From Ceratobasidium sp. AG-K (taxonomy: Eukaryota; Basidiomycota; Agaricomycetes; Cantharellales; Ceratobasidiaceae): a DNA stretch of 64,000 bases. Each line of letters opens with the position of its first letter. Position 1 is the first letter of the stretch. Below are positions 35,266 to 47,573 of the stretch, piece by piece. The stretch spans positions 2,542,001-2,606,000 of the forward strand of contig JAWNGF010000006.1 of assembly GCA_037039685.1 (NCBI GenBank), given 5' to 3'. The notes under the pieces were generated by a model, which was not told the DNA's origin, did not search any database, and was given only the letters and a program-made list of their open reading frames with translations. Made by a program: the position numbers and the translations under genes.

Positions 35266-37341
35266 CTATCCCCTCCTCGAGCGCTTCTTGGGGCTTCCCT
35301 TCTTCTCATTCTTCTCCCTTTGCGACCGCGCCAAATCCCTCGCCTCCTTCAACATCGCCAACCTCAAAAGCTTCGCATGGGCCGCAATCCGACTCTCCCT
35401 ATACGCCTCCAAAAACGTATCCAACTCGGCCCGCGCAGTCGGATGCCACAACCCAACCCGACTCTCTCCCTCGGACAGATTATCCACAAACGTCCAAAAC
35501 TCGTGATACTCGCCCTTTTCGTCCGACGAACTACTCGATTGGGGGTTGGATTCGTGCACTTGGCTCATCGTCTGCCGGAGGATCGAGGGCATTTCGGCGA
35601 CGAGGCGGCCGGCGCGCCATGCGTCTTCTTGGCCTGGAGGTGGGGCGGATGGGACGAGGGGCTGGTATAAGTTTAGATAAGACATCAGCGAACGAGTGGG
35701 GGCGGCCTTGGGTGCGGGTTCTTCCTCCCCTTCCTCCCCGTCTAGGTCCATTCGATCGTCCGAGTCGTCTTCCGGCATGGGACTTGGAATCCGCCGCTTG
35801 TACGGACTGGTGGATGGTCGTGTCGAACGCCTCGGAGCTTCAGGGCTGTACACCTCTGGAGTCGACGAAACGGGCTTCTTCGTTGGACTGCTGGGCCCAC
35901 GTGGAGGGCTTGCTCGAGACTTGGACTGCCTGGGAAGACGCCATATCCCCTGCAAGGGCGCCTCCTCGACTGCCGACTCGTCCCATGTAATCGTCGCTGC
36001 ATACGATGGTCCTCGAATAACCACACGCGTGGTGGCGGTTGCTGGATCGGAGCGCTGGGGTGTATAAGAATGAATCATATCCTAGGATGAATATTCAGCA
36101 TGGATCCAGGAACCGATGACTAAACATACCTCAACGCTCTGCACGACTTCGTCCCTCCGTGTCACAAGCTCCAGATAAACTTTATCCCCGGGGTTGCCTT
36201 GCCGCGTCATAACACCTACTACAAACCTCGCCGCCACCTCTGGTACGTCCGCTTCCAGTGTTATCTGCTTCACACCGCTCGGAATAAGCTGCACCAGCTT
36301 GGACGCCAAGTAACTCGGGGTCTCGTACAACCTGCTCCGACCCGGTGAAGGATCGTATCCGCCAAATTCCGAGCCAAAGATTTTTGCGCCGGCGAGATAA
36401 ATCTCACGTACTTCTTCGGGTGCATGTTGGACGGCAAAGCGGAGTTCGGTGCAATTTGGGAAAAGATATTGGATACCGGATTCTGGGATCTTGGCGGCGC
36501 TTGGGTAGAGCATCTGGTCCATGAGGGTGCTATAGGGGTTCCATGGGTCGTGTGGCTCGAATTGGAGCGTAAGTGATCTGAACCAAAACCAGTGTATTAG
36601 CGTCTGTAATCACGCGAACGCTAACAACCAGCTTACCGAACATGATTCGCACTTCCAGTTCGCGCATACACCCCAGCATCTCCGTTCCCCCGTAATACCA
36701 CGTGCTCATAGATGTACGGAGCCGCAACATACTTGAAGCGTCTCGACGACGCAGCAAATGCCCACAGGACGGCGCGAGGACGAGTGCCTTGAGGGACATC
36801 AGATAACATGTGGCGCACGATCGTATCCAGAAGCTTGACCGAGAGCTCCCCGCCTCTCGATCCGACCGGACGATCCGGGAAATTGCCACTTAGCCCGGTG
36901 CGTTCTCGCCAGAGTTTCAGCATCTCAAGTCTTGATGGCAAATTTGGATCGGGCGGGGAACGGTAGATTAGCTGTCGGCTATGGTCGGGCTCTAGTTCCT
37001 CCACGACTGCGGTGCAAGGGCGAAGCGGGGCTAGCCGGTTTGGTAAGGGGTGGCCTTGGTCTTTTAAGGCTTTGGGCGTCAGCATCTCCTCGTCGTGATC
37101 ACTGGAGCCTTGGACTTGGGGGGAACGCTTGGCTGCCCCCAGGGCATGTCCGAGAGCGGTGCCGGGAGGTTTTGTGGATTGTCCCGTGGAGGGTTGAATA
37201 CCCAGAGATGGTCTTGGAACAGTGCCGACTGGGACGGGTAGCCACTGTAAACATATAGACGTTAAGAAGTATCTTGTTACTTGCCTTGATATCTTGGCCG
37301 GTCCCAGCTGGGGTCAGCGGCGCCAGGCTGAATAGTTCCAT
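35266..37341 (-). CDS. Hypothetical protein with F-box-like segment and acidic/basic C-terminal tail
   Basis: Exons read from ATG 37341 (MELFSLAPLTPAGTGQDIK), then about 37245 to 36640, about 36579 to 36132, and 36078 to the stop at 35266. Exon 2 contains GELSVKLLDTIVRHMLSDVP and FAASSRRFKYVAAPYIYEHVV, an F-box-like pattern common in fungal proteins. Exon 3 reads PNCTELRFAVQHAPEEVREI, like LRR-type scaffolds. The last exon is low-complexity with PMPEDDSDDRMDLDGEEGEEE and a basic end (KNEKKGSPKKRSRRG), suggesting a nuclear protein. The first intron appears to use a GC donor (AAG|GCAAGT at about 37281-37289). Joins between exons keep frame (SVE|DMIHSYTP). Function unknown; an SCF-linked role is only a possibility. 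Confidence 0.6.
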
Positions 37342-38488
37342 AAGAAGAGAGAAAGTACTGAGACGGAGTGAGCGGCTGCATTAGTGTATGCTAGTGGGCG
37401 AATCGGGAGATAGCTTTCAAGTGGGGCGACGTTCCAGCGCCGCTAAAGGTTCAAAGGACCTTGGTAGAGAAATGACGGATGGTATCTGCGACGCCGCTCA
37501 CCGAGCGCCCAAGGCCTTTTGAACTCGAGCACCTTTCTTATTCGACCTAGTATGGTCCAATTCCCCCCATCAAGATCCATATGGTTATTGTGGGGGTAAT
37601 TGGAAATCGGGCGAGCATTGTTGGTGGGTCTAAGTGCCATGCACCTGGTGATGTATAGCAAAATAAGTGCTGTTTGGGTGAGGATGTCACTGCTATAGCT
37701 TTTGAAATTTAGAGGCGGAGATGAAAGAATAGGGAAAGTGTTCAGCTAGCTCCTGCGGGATACCTTCTTCGGGTGGCTGCCAGAAATTTGGGTGTCACAG
37801 ACTACCAGGGATTAAGCATTTCTTGTGGGATGTTAGCAGAATTTTTGTGGAACTGATTTCGGAGTAAGGCGATCCCTATCGTTCACTTTTTATTTTCGAT
37901 CCGAAATCCTCTTGCGCAAGCCAGGCTCTGGATGAAACGATCTAGTTCTACGATCATGAAAATTTGTCATGTATTGCCTCGCACTACGAAGCTCAAAGCT
38001 CTATCTGATAATAGATAGTCCTGAATCTCTTCCACGGGAATCTTGTTCGCATCCGGAAGAACGAAAATCTCCGACACTCACCTCTCCGATTCTAGCTTAC
38101 TGCGCTAATTGATACAGCTGGCGCCGAAATTCCTCTCTGAGCAATGAAAAACTCCGGATGAGATCGTAGGTAGCAATACATTCTTGAACCCACAGGCGAA
38201 CTCTTGGAGCGCTCCCAAGATCCTCCGACTGCAAGAAAACTCTCTCCTGACCTTCCCGAGTCTTCTAGTACCGTTGCTGATGAACGTGGTGGGTCGGTTA
38301 CATTACATGTTGCCGTCTTAGGCGCCAACGGGCGTCGCATTCCCGTGCGGTTATGAATGGCCCCGGATCCACAACTTATCGAAGTAATCAGCCAACAGCA
38401 AACTAACCGGTCAGACATTCTTTTTTGCCCACCACCAGTATCCGCAAACTAAAAATCTTGGCGAGATTGAATAAAACACGGCACATGT
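37342..38488. other. Divergent intergenic region, no gene seen
   Basis: About 1.15 kb between divergent genes. A 108-codon minus-strand frame at 38092-38418 has no domain or convincing composition, so I leave it uncalled. Confidence 0.45.
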
Positions 38489-41400
38489 ATGGCGTCTCCC
38501 ACTGCCAACCCTGAAGCAGCACACGCAGAACGAGAGGAGTCGTGGAAACCATATCAGGTAATTCGGCGATTCAAGTCGGTGGGCTTCAAAAAACTCAAAC
38601 TGATTGTCACTCAGCGTCCTGGAGCGTTGGGTGTTGATTACGATGACTATGGTGCTGAAATGGCTCCCAATGCTCGAGTATGGAAAAGATACGTGGAGGA
38701 ATCGGATAGAATGGACAAAGAGCTTGTTGAAGGGTGGAATGGGTATGCTATTAGCTCTCCATGGAGCTTTGGTACATAGCGATTAGGGCTGACTTTAAAC
38801 CTTAACCGGCTTGTGCAGAATGCTGGATATAATCTTGAGTACGTATGTCCACCTCCCACGACGGAATCAGCTAAAAAATAGACGTGTTTAACCTTACTAC
38901 AGTTTTTGTGGGTCCGTTATTTGCTGTCCACAACATCATTTAACGGAATTGGTTCACTAGGCGGCTTTGTTCTCGGCAATTTCAACTGCGTAGGCTTTAG
39001 GACGTCTTCAACTTGATTTAATATGTCTGATCATGCGTTTGTTGAGTTAGGTTTGTGATCGAAAGTTCAAAAGATCTCAAGCCTGATTATACACAACAGT
39101 CGGCCCAGACTTTGCTCGTCGTTTCTCAGGCCTTCTCGGCGATTTCGAGAGGAGCTTCTACTAATGAATCCGCTTATACAACGCAGGAACTGCTTGATTT
39201 CACGCCCTCACACTCCGCCGTCATTGTCAACACCCTGTGGTTCCTTTCGCTTAGTCTCAGCGTTGCAGTGTCACTTGTTGCCATCCTCGCTAAAGACTGG
39301 TGTAGTTCGTTCATGGCAGGGCGAGTTAGATCGATGGTTAGGCAGGGTCGCTTACGCCAACAACGGTGGGACGGAATCCAACAATGGAAAATGAAGGAAA
39401 TCCTTTATGTATTGCCTTTGCTAATGCACGTTGCCCTATGTGAGTCGAGTCGGTTCTCGTGAACCTGAAAACGAAATTATAATAACAACACCAACCATAA
39501 CAGTACTATTTGCGGTCGGGCTCTCGATGTATCTGTGGGATATTAACATTGCAGTTGCTCTCCCGGTAGTAATCACCACGTCCCTAGCTGCGATGTTCTA
39601 CTTGATAACCGCACTGCTGCCGCTCTTTTTCCGGTTCTGCCCCTACACCACCGCTCTCGTTCGATTCATTTACCCATACTGGATCGCTGCATTAACTCAC
39701 CATAGTACAACGGACTGCATTGGAGCTATGGCCGCTTCAATAACTTGGATCTCTTATAAGCTCGCCCTCCTAAAACGTCGGATTCTCTCGTACAAAGTAG
39801 AAGCTGCTGATCCGGACGCTAGTGCTGGTGACATAGAGGCCACCATTGATAGCCAACTTAACATCGCACCCTTCTCCTTTCTCGGCAAGGTCAATGAAGT
39901 ACGCAAATCGGTTTACAAATGGAGAACTGCCATGCAAGGAATGTTCTCAACGGACAGGTTGCAGCTAACCGAGGAGAATACCCCAATGGACGATTTAACA
40001 TGCTCAATGCTCAGTTGGATGATAATCAATTGCGAGGACTCCAGATCAGTTGATATGGCATTACAAGCCTTAGCGGGAGCTAAACTATGGCTTCCTCGAA
40101 GAAGATTGTGGGAGTGTGGTGCCGTAGAACTCCTCTGCAACCGAATAGATGTTGTCGCCACCTCACTTATATATAGCAATGAAGGTGAAGTGCAATCATC
40201 AATGGACCGGTTCCTTGATGAAGGGTCATTGTTCACCCGCGCACTTGGTTTCGCGACCGCATTTGTGAAGGGCGAAGGTCTTGACCTAAGGGAGGAATAC
40301 AACCCACATTTTGCTTTCGACATTGCCGCTGGCCCAGAGATTGACTTGACAAGCGATGCTTTCTCCGCACAGGTCTGTTTTGGGTTCCAGGCTACACTGT
40401 GAGTCTGAAATCAGCGTGTTAATCACGACTCTACTAAACGCTGCTGAGGAACCCGTAGTGTCTTATCCTGTAGCTGGAGCCGTCCATCCCCCCGATACGA
40501 GATCGCCACATATGAGCTCAACACTATCCCCGCTGAAGCAAACGGGGGTATCTGGGAACCGGACGCACAGACCCGGAATCAATGTTCAAGGCAATGGGAA
40601 CTCATAACACTTGTCACCACTGGCAAAGCCTCTAGCCTTCCATTAAGGCCACTACTTGCGCTATTGAACGGGATAACCAAAACATAATTTTACGAGCCCT
40701 CACAGTCCCCCATGCCCCTCATACATCTACTAAATTCAAGAATTCGATCTATTTACAACCCTAAACACGAGCTTCAATATGCTGTGGGGATTAACCTCGC
40801 GGTTTCCGTCATTGCTTCTGGTCGCCATCCCTGGAGAGGAACGGACTTGGGGGAATATCCTCAAGTTGATATGCCATTACAGTGGGCCAAACAAACTTAC
40901 GGTGAACTCGTGACCAAGGAGACCGGTTTAGTGGATGCTTATCAATTGCTTACCTTTGGGCTCCTTACCTTGCTTACGCACAGGAACGAGCACGGTTGGA
41001 GCCTCAGTATCGCTGATGTCAGAGCCATTGGACAATGCTTTGAGCATTTGTACTTGCATATTCAGCCTACACCCTACCATGATATGATCTCAATTGTACC
41101 ATCGTCATTTGGTCAAGGTCAACATCTTACGCAGATTATATCAGAATGCCTTGTCGCACTCCCTCACGAGCCATCCTACAATTCCCCGGCTGACTCACCT
41201 GCTCTTTCGCGTCTGGAAGTAGCTATGAGCCGTACTTTGTGCCTCACCTTCGGCGAATCAGTAATCGTAACATTGACCCATAGTTTCACCAGCTCGAAGT
41301 CTATGGAGCTCAAGCAAGTTTTGCTGCGAGGCATATACTCCACTATGTCGCAATCGCGTTCATGGAGGGGCAAAATGTATGAGCACCTCCTTCAAAATGG

Positions 41401-41965
41401 TTTCCTAGAACTCCTCCTAAATGCTGTTACTTCGCCAGAAGAAGGCCTAACTCTGCAAATAATGCACCTTCTATGGAATGCTGGGAAGGTGACAACCAGT
41501 ATAATCTCCCAGCCCGAGGACGAGAAATCAGATTGCTATGTTTTCATCTCAGTAGCTCAATCGCCATACAACAAGTTCACGGCGAATCTAGAAGAGGGTG
41601 GTTTTCCCGCTACGGTTGGCGACTTGAGCCTCATGGAGCTGTGGTTCCCAACCGTCACAAAGATATGCCAAGAAAGCCCTCAATCCATCTTGGAAAGTCG
41701 ACTAATGAGCGAATTGGTGGGGTTCTATGGGCACAAGGAACACGCCGGCATCACACCTTGCACCACTGAGATAAATGGCCCGTTTGATAGTCAATGGACC
41801 TGGGCTAGAATACTTCAAGAATTAGACAATAAGTGCAAGAATTCTATAAAACAATGTAGTGAACCGAAAAGGCACTCCGGGCATACGGTTGAACATAGCA
41901 ATGGTGCATGCCAAGGAAGCGGGCAAGGTGGAGGTATTCAGTCTGACTCGTACTGGGCAACGTAG
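38489..41965 (+). CDS. DUF6535-type membrane protein, with one in-frame stop
   Basis: ATG 38489 gives MASPTANPEAAHAEREESWK, then RVWKRYVEESDRMDKELVEG, the start of the agaricomycete DUF6535 domain. A small exon adds MLDIIL. The domain continues ALFSAISTAFVIESSKDLKP and NTLWFLSLSLSVAVSLVAIL, with further hydrophobic segments (FAVGLSMYLW, VITTSLAAMFYLITALLPLFF). Useful splice joins are about 39438/39505 and 40398/40474. A long soluble C-terminal part follows to TAG at about 41963. At 40685-40687 an in-frame TAA separates LLNGITKT from FYEPSQSPMPLIHLL although sequence on both sides reads as one protein. This is either a nonsense mutation or a missed short intron. Function of the family is unknown. 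Confidence 0.6.
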
Positions 41966-42851
41966 TAACCCGGTGAGTCGCACACAGCTTACGATAATTC
42001 ACCGACTCGTTATTAAAACTGAGATCGTAGCGACATACTAGAGTCTTCGGAATTCTGCTTCGCAAACTCTGGCACCTGAATCATTCGCAATATTTTCAGA
42101 TTGACGATAACCTTTGTATTCCGTTCTCTTTCTTCCATCCTCGTTTCACACACACGCACGGTCCTTGTCTTTCTTTTGTTCGGGAGTCGTTAGGCTTGGC
42201 CGCCGACCTGCGAGTTCCGACTGTGTTCCGATGCCCCAGATCTCCATCCATGCACCACGCACCTGGTTCTCCAACCCTCTGGTTCCCTGACGGCTACCAT
42301 GTTTGTAACACGCTTTGTATGTTTCATACCCGTTCGTATATATTTATGAACGTAGCCACCGAAGCCTAAGTTCGTGATTTAGCCAAAACCTTAACAAGTC
42401 GGCGGACCTATAACTCACCACAGGCAGCCAACTCCAAGGCAGGGGAGGCCTTCAATCTAACTCGTATTATGCTACATGAGAGCGTTGTGCATAGCAGGGA
42501 GTCATTTTCTGCATTTCGATATATTCATTCGTTAGTACTGTAGGTTTCAATCATTCCGCGTGTAGGAGTTGTAAATCCATATCGATCAAACAGCAGAAAT
42601 CTCAGCAAAAGGTGCGCGAGTTCCTTTATTTTGCTTAGTAGCGGTTACACATCATCTCCTAATATGTACCCTAATAGCTCCGCCTCCTCCGATCGTCAAG
42701 AGCGCCAGCCAAGGTGGGTTCCACGTTCTATACTATTAATGTTTTGGGGGCTACGGGGGATTAATTAGGTGCTAACTGGAGTAAATAATGAATCTGCACG
42801 CACGTCGTTATCATATTCTTTCCTTTACTAGCAGCATACGTCCACTAAATC
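41966..42851. other. Convergent intergenic spacer
   Basis: About 890 bp between the DUF6535 gene and the peptidase 3' end. No gene recognised. Confidence 0.5.
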
Positions 42852-45296
42852 TCAAACTAAGGCCTGCAAACCCACGAAGTCTGGTGTACCAAGGCCAGTT
42901 ACAGGGTCCTGTATGATATTGCCAACCCGCAAGTAGGTGCGTCATAGGTGAAGTTTACTTTCACTGAGGAAAGACCCTGCTTACCCATCCGGCTCTCGCA
43001 GTGAATCCACTCGTCCCACAGCCCGGGTTGCTCCCAGACGTAATATCGTTCAACCCTGAAGTCGCATTCGCATATAGCCACGGATTAAGGAACCCAAGCG
43101 AAGGTTTTCCCTGTGAGATGCGATAGTCGTTGAGGAGAGCAATCACACCGGCAAACGTGGGGCACGAAGCAGATGTTCCGGCGACAGAGGTCGTCGAGCC
43201 GCCTTGGACAATTTGGTAACTGTAGCGTAACGAGCGTTAACCACGCGGGGTGGCGGAAATTGACCAAGACTCACGATCGACCTTGAGCAGCGACATCACT
43301 GTCAGAGTAACATGAGGGCTAATCGCGTCAGAGTGATAAGTAATGTGGCAGGTACTTACGGGAATCCGCGTCCGGTTGTATTATACAACCCCGAGTAAGT
43401 TGCACCCAGCGAGGTCAAGAATCCCGCGACCGCCGTCGTCTGGTAGCTCGGACGAGCAAAGTAGTCCGAGAACCCACCTTGTGAGAACGAAACTCCCACT
43501 TCGGGCGCGACCTTGTACGTTCCTCCAACCGCGGTGACATACGGGCAAGAGGCCGGGAAGATTGGCTGGAACCGAGTACGGTTGGTGCCGTCGTTGGTTT
43601 TACAAGTGCCCGATCCGACGCCACCATCGCCTGGTGCCAACCCATTTTGAAAAACGTGATGAATAATAAAATTTGAGTGCCTTACCTGACGAGAAGAGAA
43701 CGCTGACACCTCGCACGCCGAGCTGAGCAAAAGAGGTACAAACACGAGTCGCATAGTCCAACGGAACGGTTTGCTCTGTGTAAAGATATTAGGTATTCTA
43801 CATTTTCGCGAACAAGGTGACATGCATACCGTCATCGCCATAGCTGGTACTGATAGTTTGAGGGAGAGTAGTCTTGGCAAGCATATAGTTGACCCAATCC
43901 AAGTACGGCTGGAACGAGAGAATCAGTATACAAGCGCAGAATCGCCTGACTATTCTCTCACCTCGTTGGTGTTCGTTGGTGTGTTAGAGTCGGGAGTGAA
44001 AGGCGGGGATCCACCAGTGGAATAGTAAATGTTGGGGGTCGGGTATGAGATAGCTCCAGCGTACTAACAATCGTCTAAGGATGACAAATTAGGAAAAGAA
44101 GGCGACACTCACCTGCACGTCCAGGTTGGCCTCGACCCCTGGTGTAGACTGCAAGTTCTTTCCTCCATTGATCAACTCGACACTGAAAGTCGACCCAACT
44201 GCATCAGTGCGATACTTTTTGTAGAAAGTCTAAACGAGGGTCATCGTGGGTCAACGAAGATCTACGAGACTGCATACGGAAACTCACTTGTAGATCAGCC
44301 GAGTTGGCATATTGAGCTGGCAGCCGACGTGAGTACGGCACACCCGACCAACCAGTCGTGAGACCCACCTAGGTACCCGGTTATTCCAATCGCGTTGGAG
44401 CTGGTAGCGGATGGCACGTACGAGTCGGTCCTAGTAGACAAAGATTTGGGTTACACCGATTTTCTTGACCGAGAGCGTGATACTACATACCGATACAGCG
44501 CCCTCAGGCAAGCAGGTGTGATTGCCGAGCTACAGCTCGCAGGCACCGCGGCCGCCACCTTTCCCTTGACATCTTCTACCATTAAATCGTTGTTTGGGAG
44601 GACAAACACCGTCGAAGCACGCTTTTCGAGGTCTGACCCCGCCTCGCGTTCATTGATGCGGCCAAAATAGGTCGTTGGTTGAATAACGTCGATGTGAGAG
44701 TCGAGCGACCGGGGGAGGGAGTAGGACTCGGATCGGACGATGTGATTCCCAGAGGTATGTCGGTAAATGTTATACTGGGGTTCGAAATGAATAATCTAGC
44801 ATTTGCGCAACGAGGGAATTAATTTAGCTACCTTGGTGTTTAGCATCTGCTCAGCTCGTGAGACCGGTACAGAAACGTGTACCCAGTCACCGGCCGATGA
44901 ACGACTAGTGATCTTGACACCGTGCGAATCAAGCCACTTTTCGACCGACTCGATGGTTTCGCTCCGAGGAGCCACTAACGCATCAACCTCGCTACAAGCG
45001 TCGATTTAGTCACCCAACTAAATTTGCAGTTTGTAAAGCTGGGCTTGCCTCTTGGACAAATGCTGGCCATATTGTGCGTGCGCCGGGTCACTCACTTTGC
45101 CAAGAACCTCAAGCAACTCGGTCATACGAGCCTGCTTGAGCCCAATCTTCAAGTCGATCGTGTGCTCCGCCGGAGCGCGGGTAACAGCAGTCCATTCAGA
45201 AGGGACCTCTCGTAGAGCATGGCGTGTAGTAAAATTGTAGGAGAGCGGGGAGGCAGATCCGACGAGTGCGAGCGCGAGGATATGGAGAGCGTACAT
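42852..45296 (-). CDS. Sedolisin / tripeptidyl-peptidase (S53 family), secreted
   Basis: A secreted acid serine-carboxyl peptidase. The ATG at 45296 gives [19 protein letters not shown], a signal peptide. A pro-kumamolisin activation domain follows ([29 protein letters not shown]; then [11 protein letters not shown]). The catalytic Glu and Asp lie in [17 protein letters not shown]. The catalytic Ser is in [20 protein letters not shown]. The calcium site and C terminus read [14 protein letters not shown] and, after a last intron, [18 protein letters not shown] with TGA at 42852-42854. A 5' in-frame TTG upstream of the ATG is not a credible start. About ten short introns are present. It probably digests protein outside the cell at low pH. 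Confidence 0.88.
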
Positions 45297-46794
45297 CGCT
45301 GTCAATAGGACAGATTTCGATCAACAGGGCGGGACACAAGAATTTAAATACCCTCTCATCATTGACAATCAGATTCTGGCATTCCTCTTGTCCATGCCTA
45401 CACGTGGCTCCGGGACATCAGTCGACGTCTCTCTCACCCCGTTCGTCCAGTGAGCAACTCCCGACCCGGGTGAGAAGTGCCCCCTCCGCATGTCACACAC
45501 AGTCGAGGAAGCGAATGATAGCATGGTGGTCTCACAGGATAATGACAGAAGATACCAATTCGAAGCAAACCGAACGACGTGCACCGCTTCTTGCGCGATG
45601 CCGCGCGAGCACGAAGTGCTATTTATAGAAGCGCGAACCTATAATCTCCAGCAACGCTCTGCCTACGAAGACTATGTCATGCAGTCGAATCGTAGCTCAG
45701 GCGACCGGTTGAGAAGTTGGTATGGTGGAACAGATCCAGAGCCTTCCGCCGTCATCCGATCGTGATTCCCAGTCATATTGCGCATTTGTTGTTATCACGT
45801 GAGGATGATCCAGGTTTCCGATGACCAGCAGGACTGGTTTGGAAAGTACGCAATGCACCCTCCAAGCGCCCCAGATGCTCCCGGAACCCTCCTGGAGCCT
45901 TGCATAGTTTCCCGATGTAGAGGGAGACCGGGGAGTGGCACAGCCACTGAATGAGGTAAGCGCACGTGCACCTCACAGAGGGGTGAGGCAAGCATTTTAA
46001 GATTGGGACAATACAGGGAGCATTGCTGGATGTGTACCTTGCAGAGCAGTCGATCCCCTTTTTATAGCCAATTTATCCCGCTTGCGTACGTGGATTAAAT
46101 AATATAGGCTTTGGTAAAGTCCCACCAGATTGTGCTTCGTCGCCACGCAGTTCTTTTTTGGGATTCAGACATCGGGGATTTAGCCCGAGCTGTCAAAACG
46201 AACCAGCGGATCAGATGAAAAGAAGTAGGCTTTACTCAGAGTAAGCGTAAAAATATGCCAAGGCGATACACAGAGAATTAGAAAGTCAATGCACTCGGAG
46301 TTATCGCGGATATTTCGGGCAGGATAGCAGTGTATACGCACACCTGTACTCGTCAAGCAGCGTAGCCACCCAAACCCAGCGCCACAATGACTCAGGGTGC
46401 GAGTCAGCAAGCCTAATACGTGGACTCTCGCTTATACTCTCAGTTACATACGTTTCTACTGGAAAAATGCAACGCAATCTACCCTGTGTGCTAATTGAGC
46501 GGGAATGTTTGGTTGACGTTAGAGTATGGGTCAAGCTATTATCACGTCATTGCCACACATCATCACCCTGAGCGAAAATTGTTATATTCTTGAGCTGGCC
46601 ATGCGAGTGCAATGGGGCCGTACTCTCAAGCTGGAGCAAACTCATAGAATGATGACGGACTCATATCCACCCGGCTGAAACAGACCTGTAGTTAGACGAT
46701 CGGAACTGGTGAGCATCGCCCAATTCAGGGCGGCGATGCCGACTTACGGTTCACCCAGCGCCCGGCCTGTGTGTAGGGCAACACGACCCCTTGG
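45297..46794. other. Intergenic, edge of transposon island
   Basis: About 1.5 kb with no recognised gene. It separates the gene-rich arm from the repeat-rich right part. Confidence 0.5.
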
Positions 46795-47330
46795 CACTGT
46801 GGACCCCCCACTTCCGAACGATCCGGAAGCAGGAAATCCGTGTACGACTTCCGGAGCGTCCGGGGGTAAGGTCCGGTCCGGTGCACTAGGACGGGCATAG
46901 GGACTTTAGGTCCGGATTGTCGGCAAAATCCGGACCCTCGGACGGTCCGGAGGTCCGGACTGTCCGGGCTTTTGTTCCTCGTATGCATTTGCCGACCTCC
47001 CGGATTGTCCTCAAGTCACTCTCGGATTAATGTACAAAGTTTTTAATATGATTAATGAGTTAATTACACACTAGTGGAATCCGATCGATACATGCGGATA
47101 GTTCGAAAGAAAAGTCCGAAGCGTCCGTAGGAGAAGTACGTCGCAGGCCAAGTCCGGGGGTAACATACGGGGAATCCGAAGGGAAGTCCGGGAAAGTCCG
47201 AAAGAAATGCCAGGAGAGGCTGGTCGAAGCTACACGAAATAAAATAAAAATCGGGAGCGTCCATGGGAATCCGGGGGTAAAGCGCGGTTGGTCCGGGAGG
47301 TTGTCGCGGATTGTCTGGGGGGTGGCAGAT
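46795..47330. repeat. TCCGG-rich short repeat field
   Basis: About fourteen TCCGG pentamers in variants GTCCGGA, GTCCGGG and ATCCGGA are packed in about 530 bp, denser at 46815-46975 and again at 47150-47310. TnpA-type binding arrays just inside CACTA element ends look like this. Confidence 0.7.
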
Positions 47331-47573
47331 ACATACAAATAAATCTACATCGAAATGAAAAAAGCTAGAATTGAAGAGAATTCAGCGTGAACATGATAAA
47401 ACTTGGGAAATCGCAACTCACCGAATAGCGAAGAGTAAACAAAACAAACTTTAAGATGAAGCGGTTGGGGGGACTGAGAGCTGGACCGGCCAAGCGATTA
47501 GCGGACGACTTGCTTTCTCGCGCTAGATTGAAGTTGTCATGATGACTTATAAGAACGAGCACTGGGCACTTAC

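Noticed and set aside
35115..35990. Plus-strand open frame of 291 codons
   Set aside because: It is antisense to the last exon of the minus-strand gene at 35266-37341; its Ser/Pro/Arg composition is the mirror of that exon and it lacks domain features.
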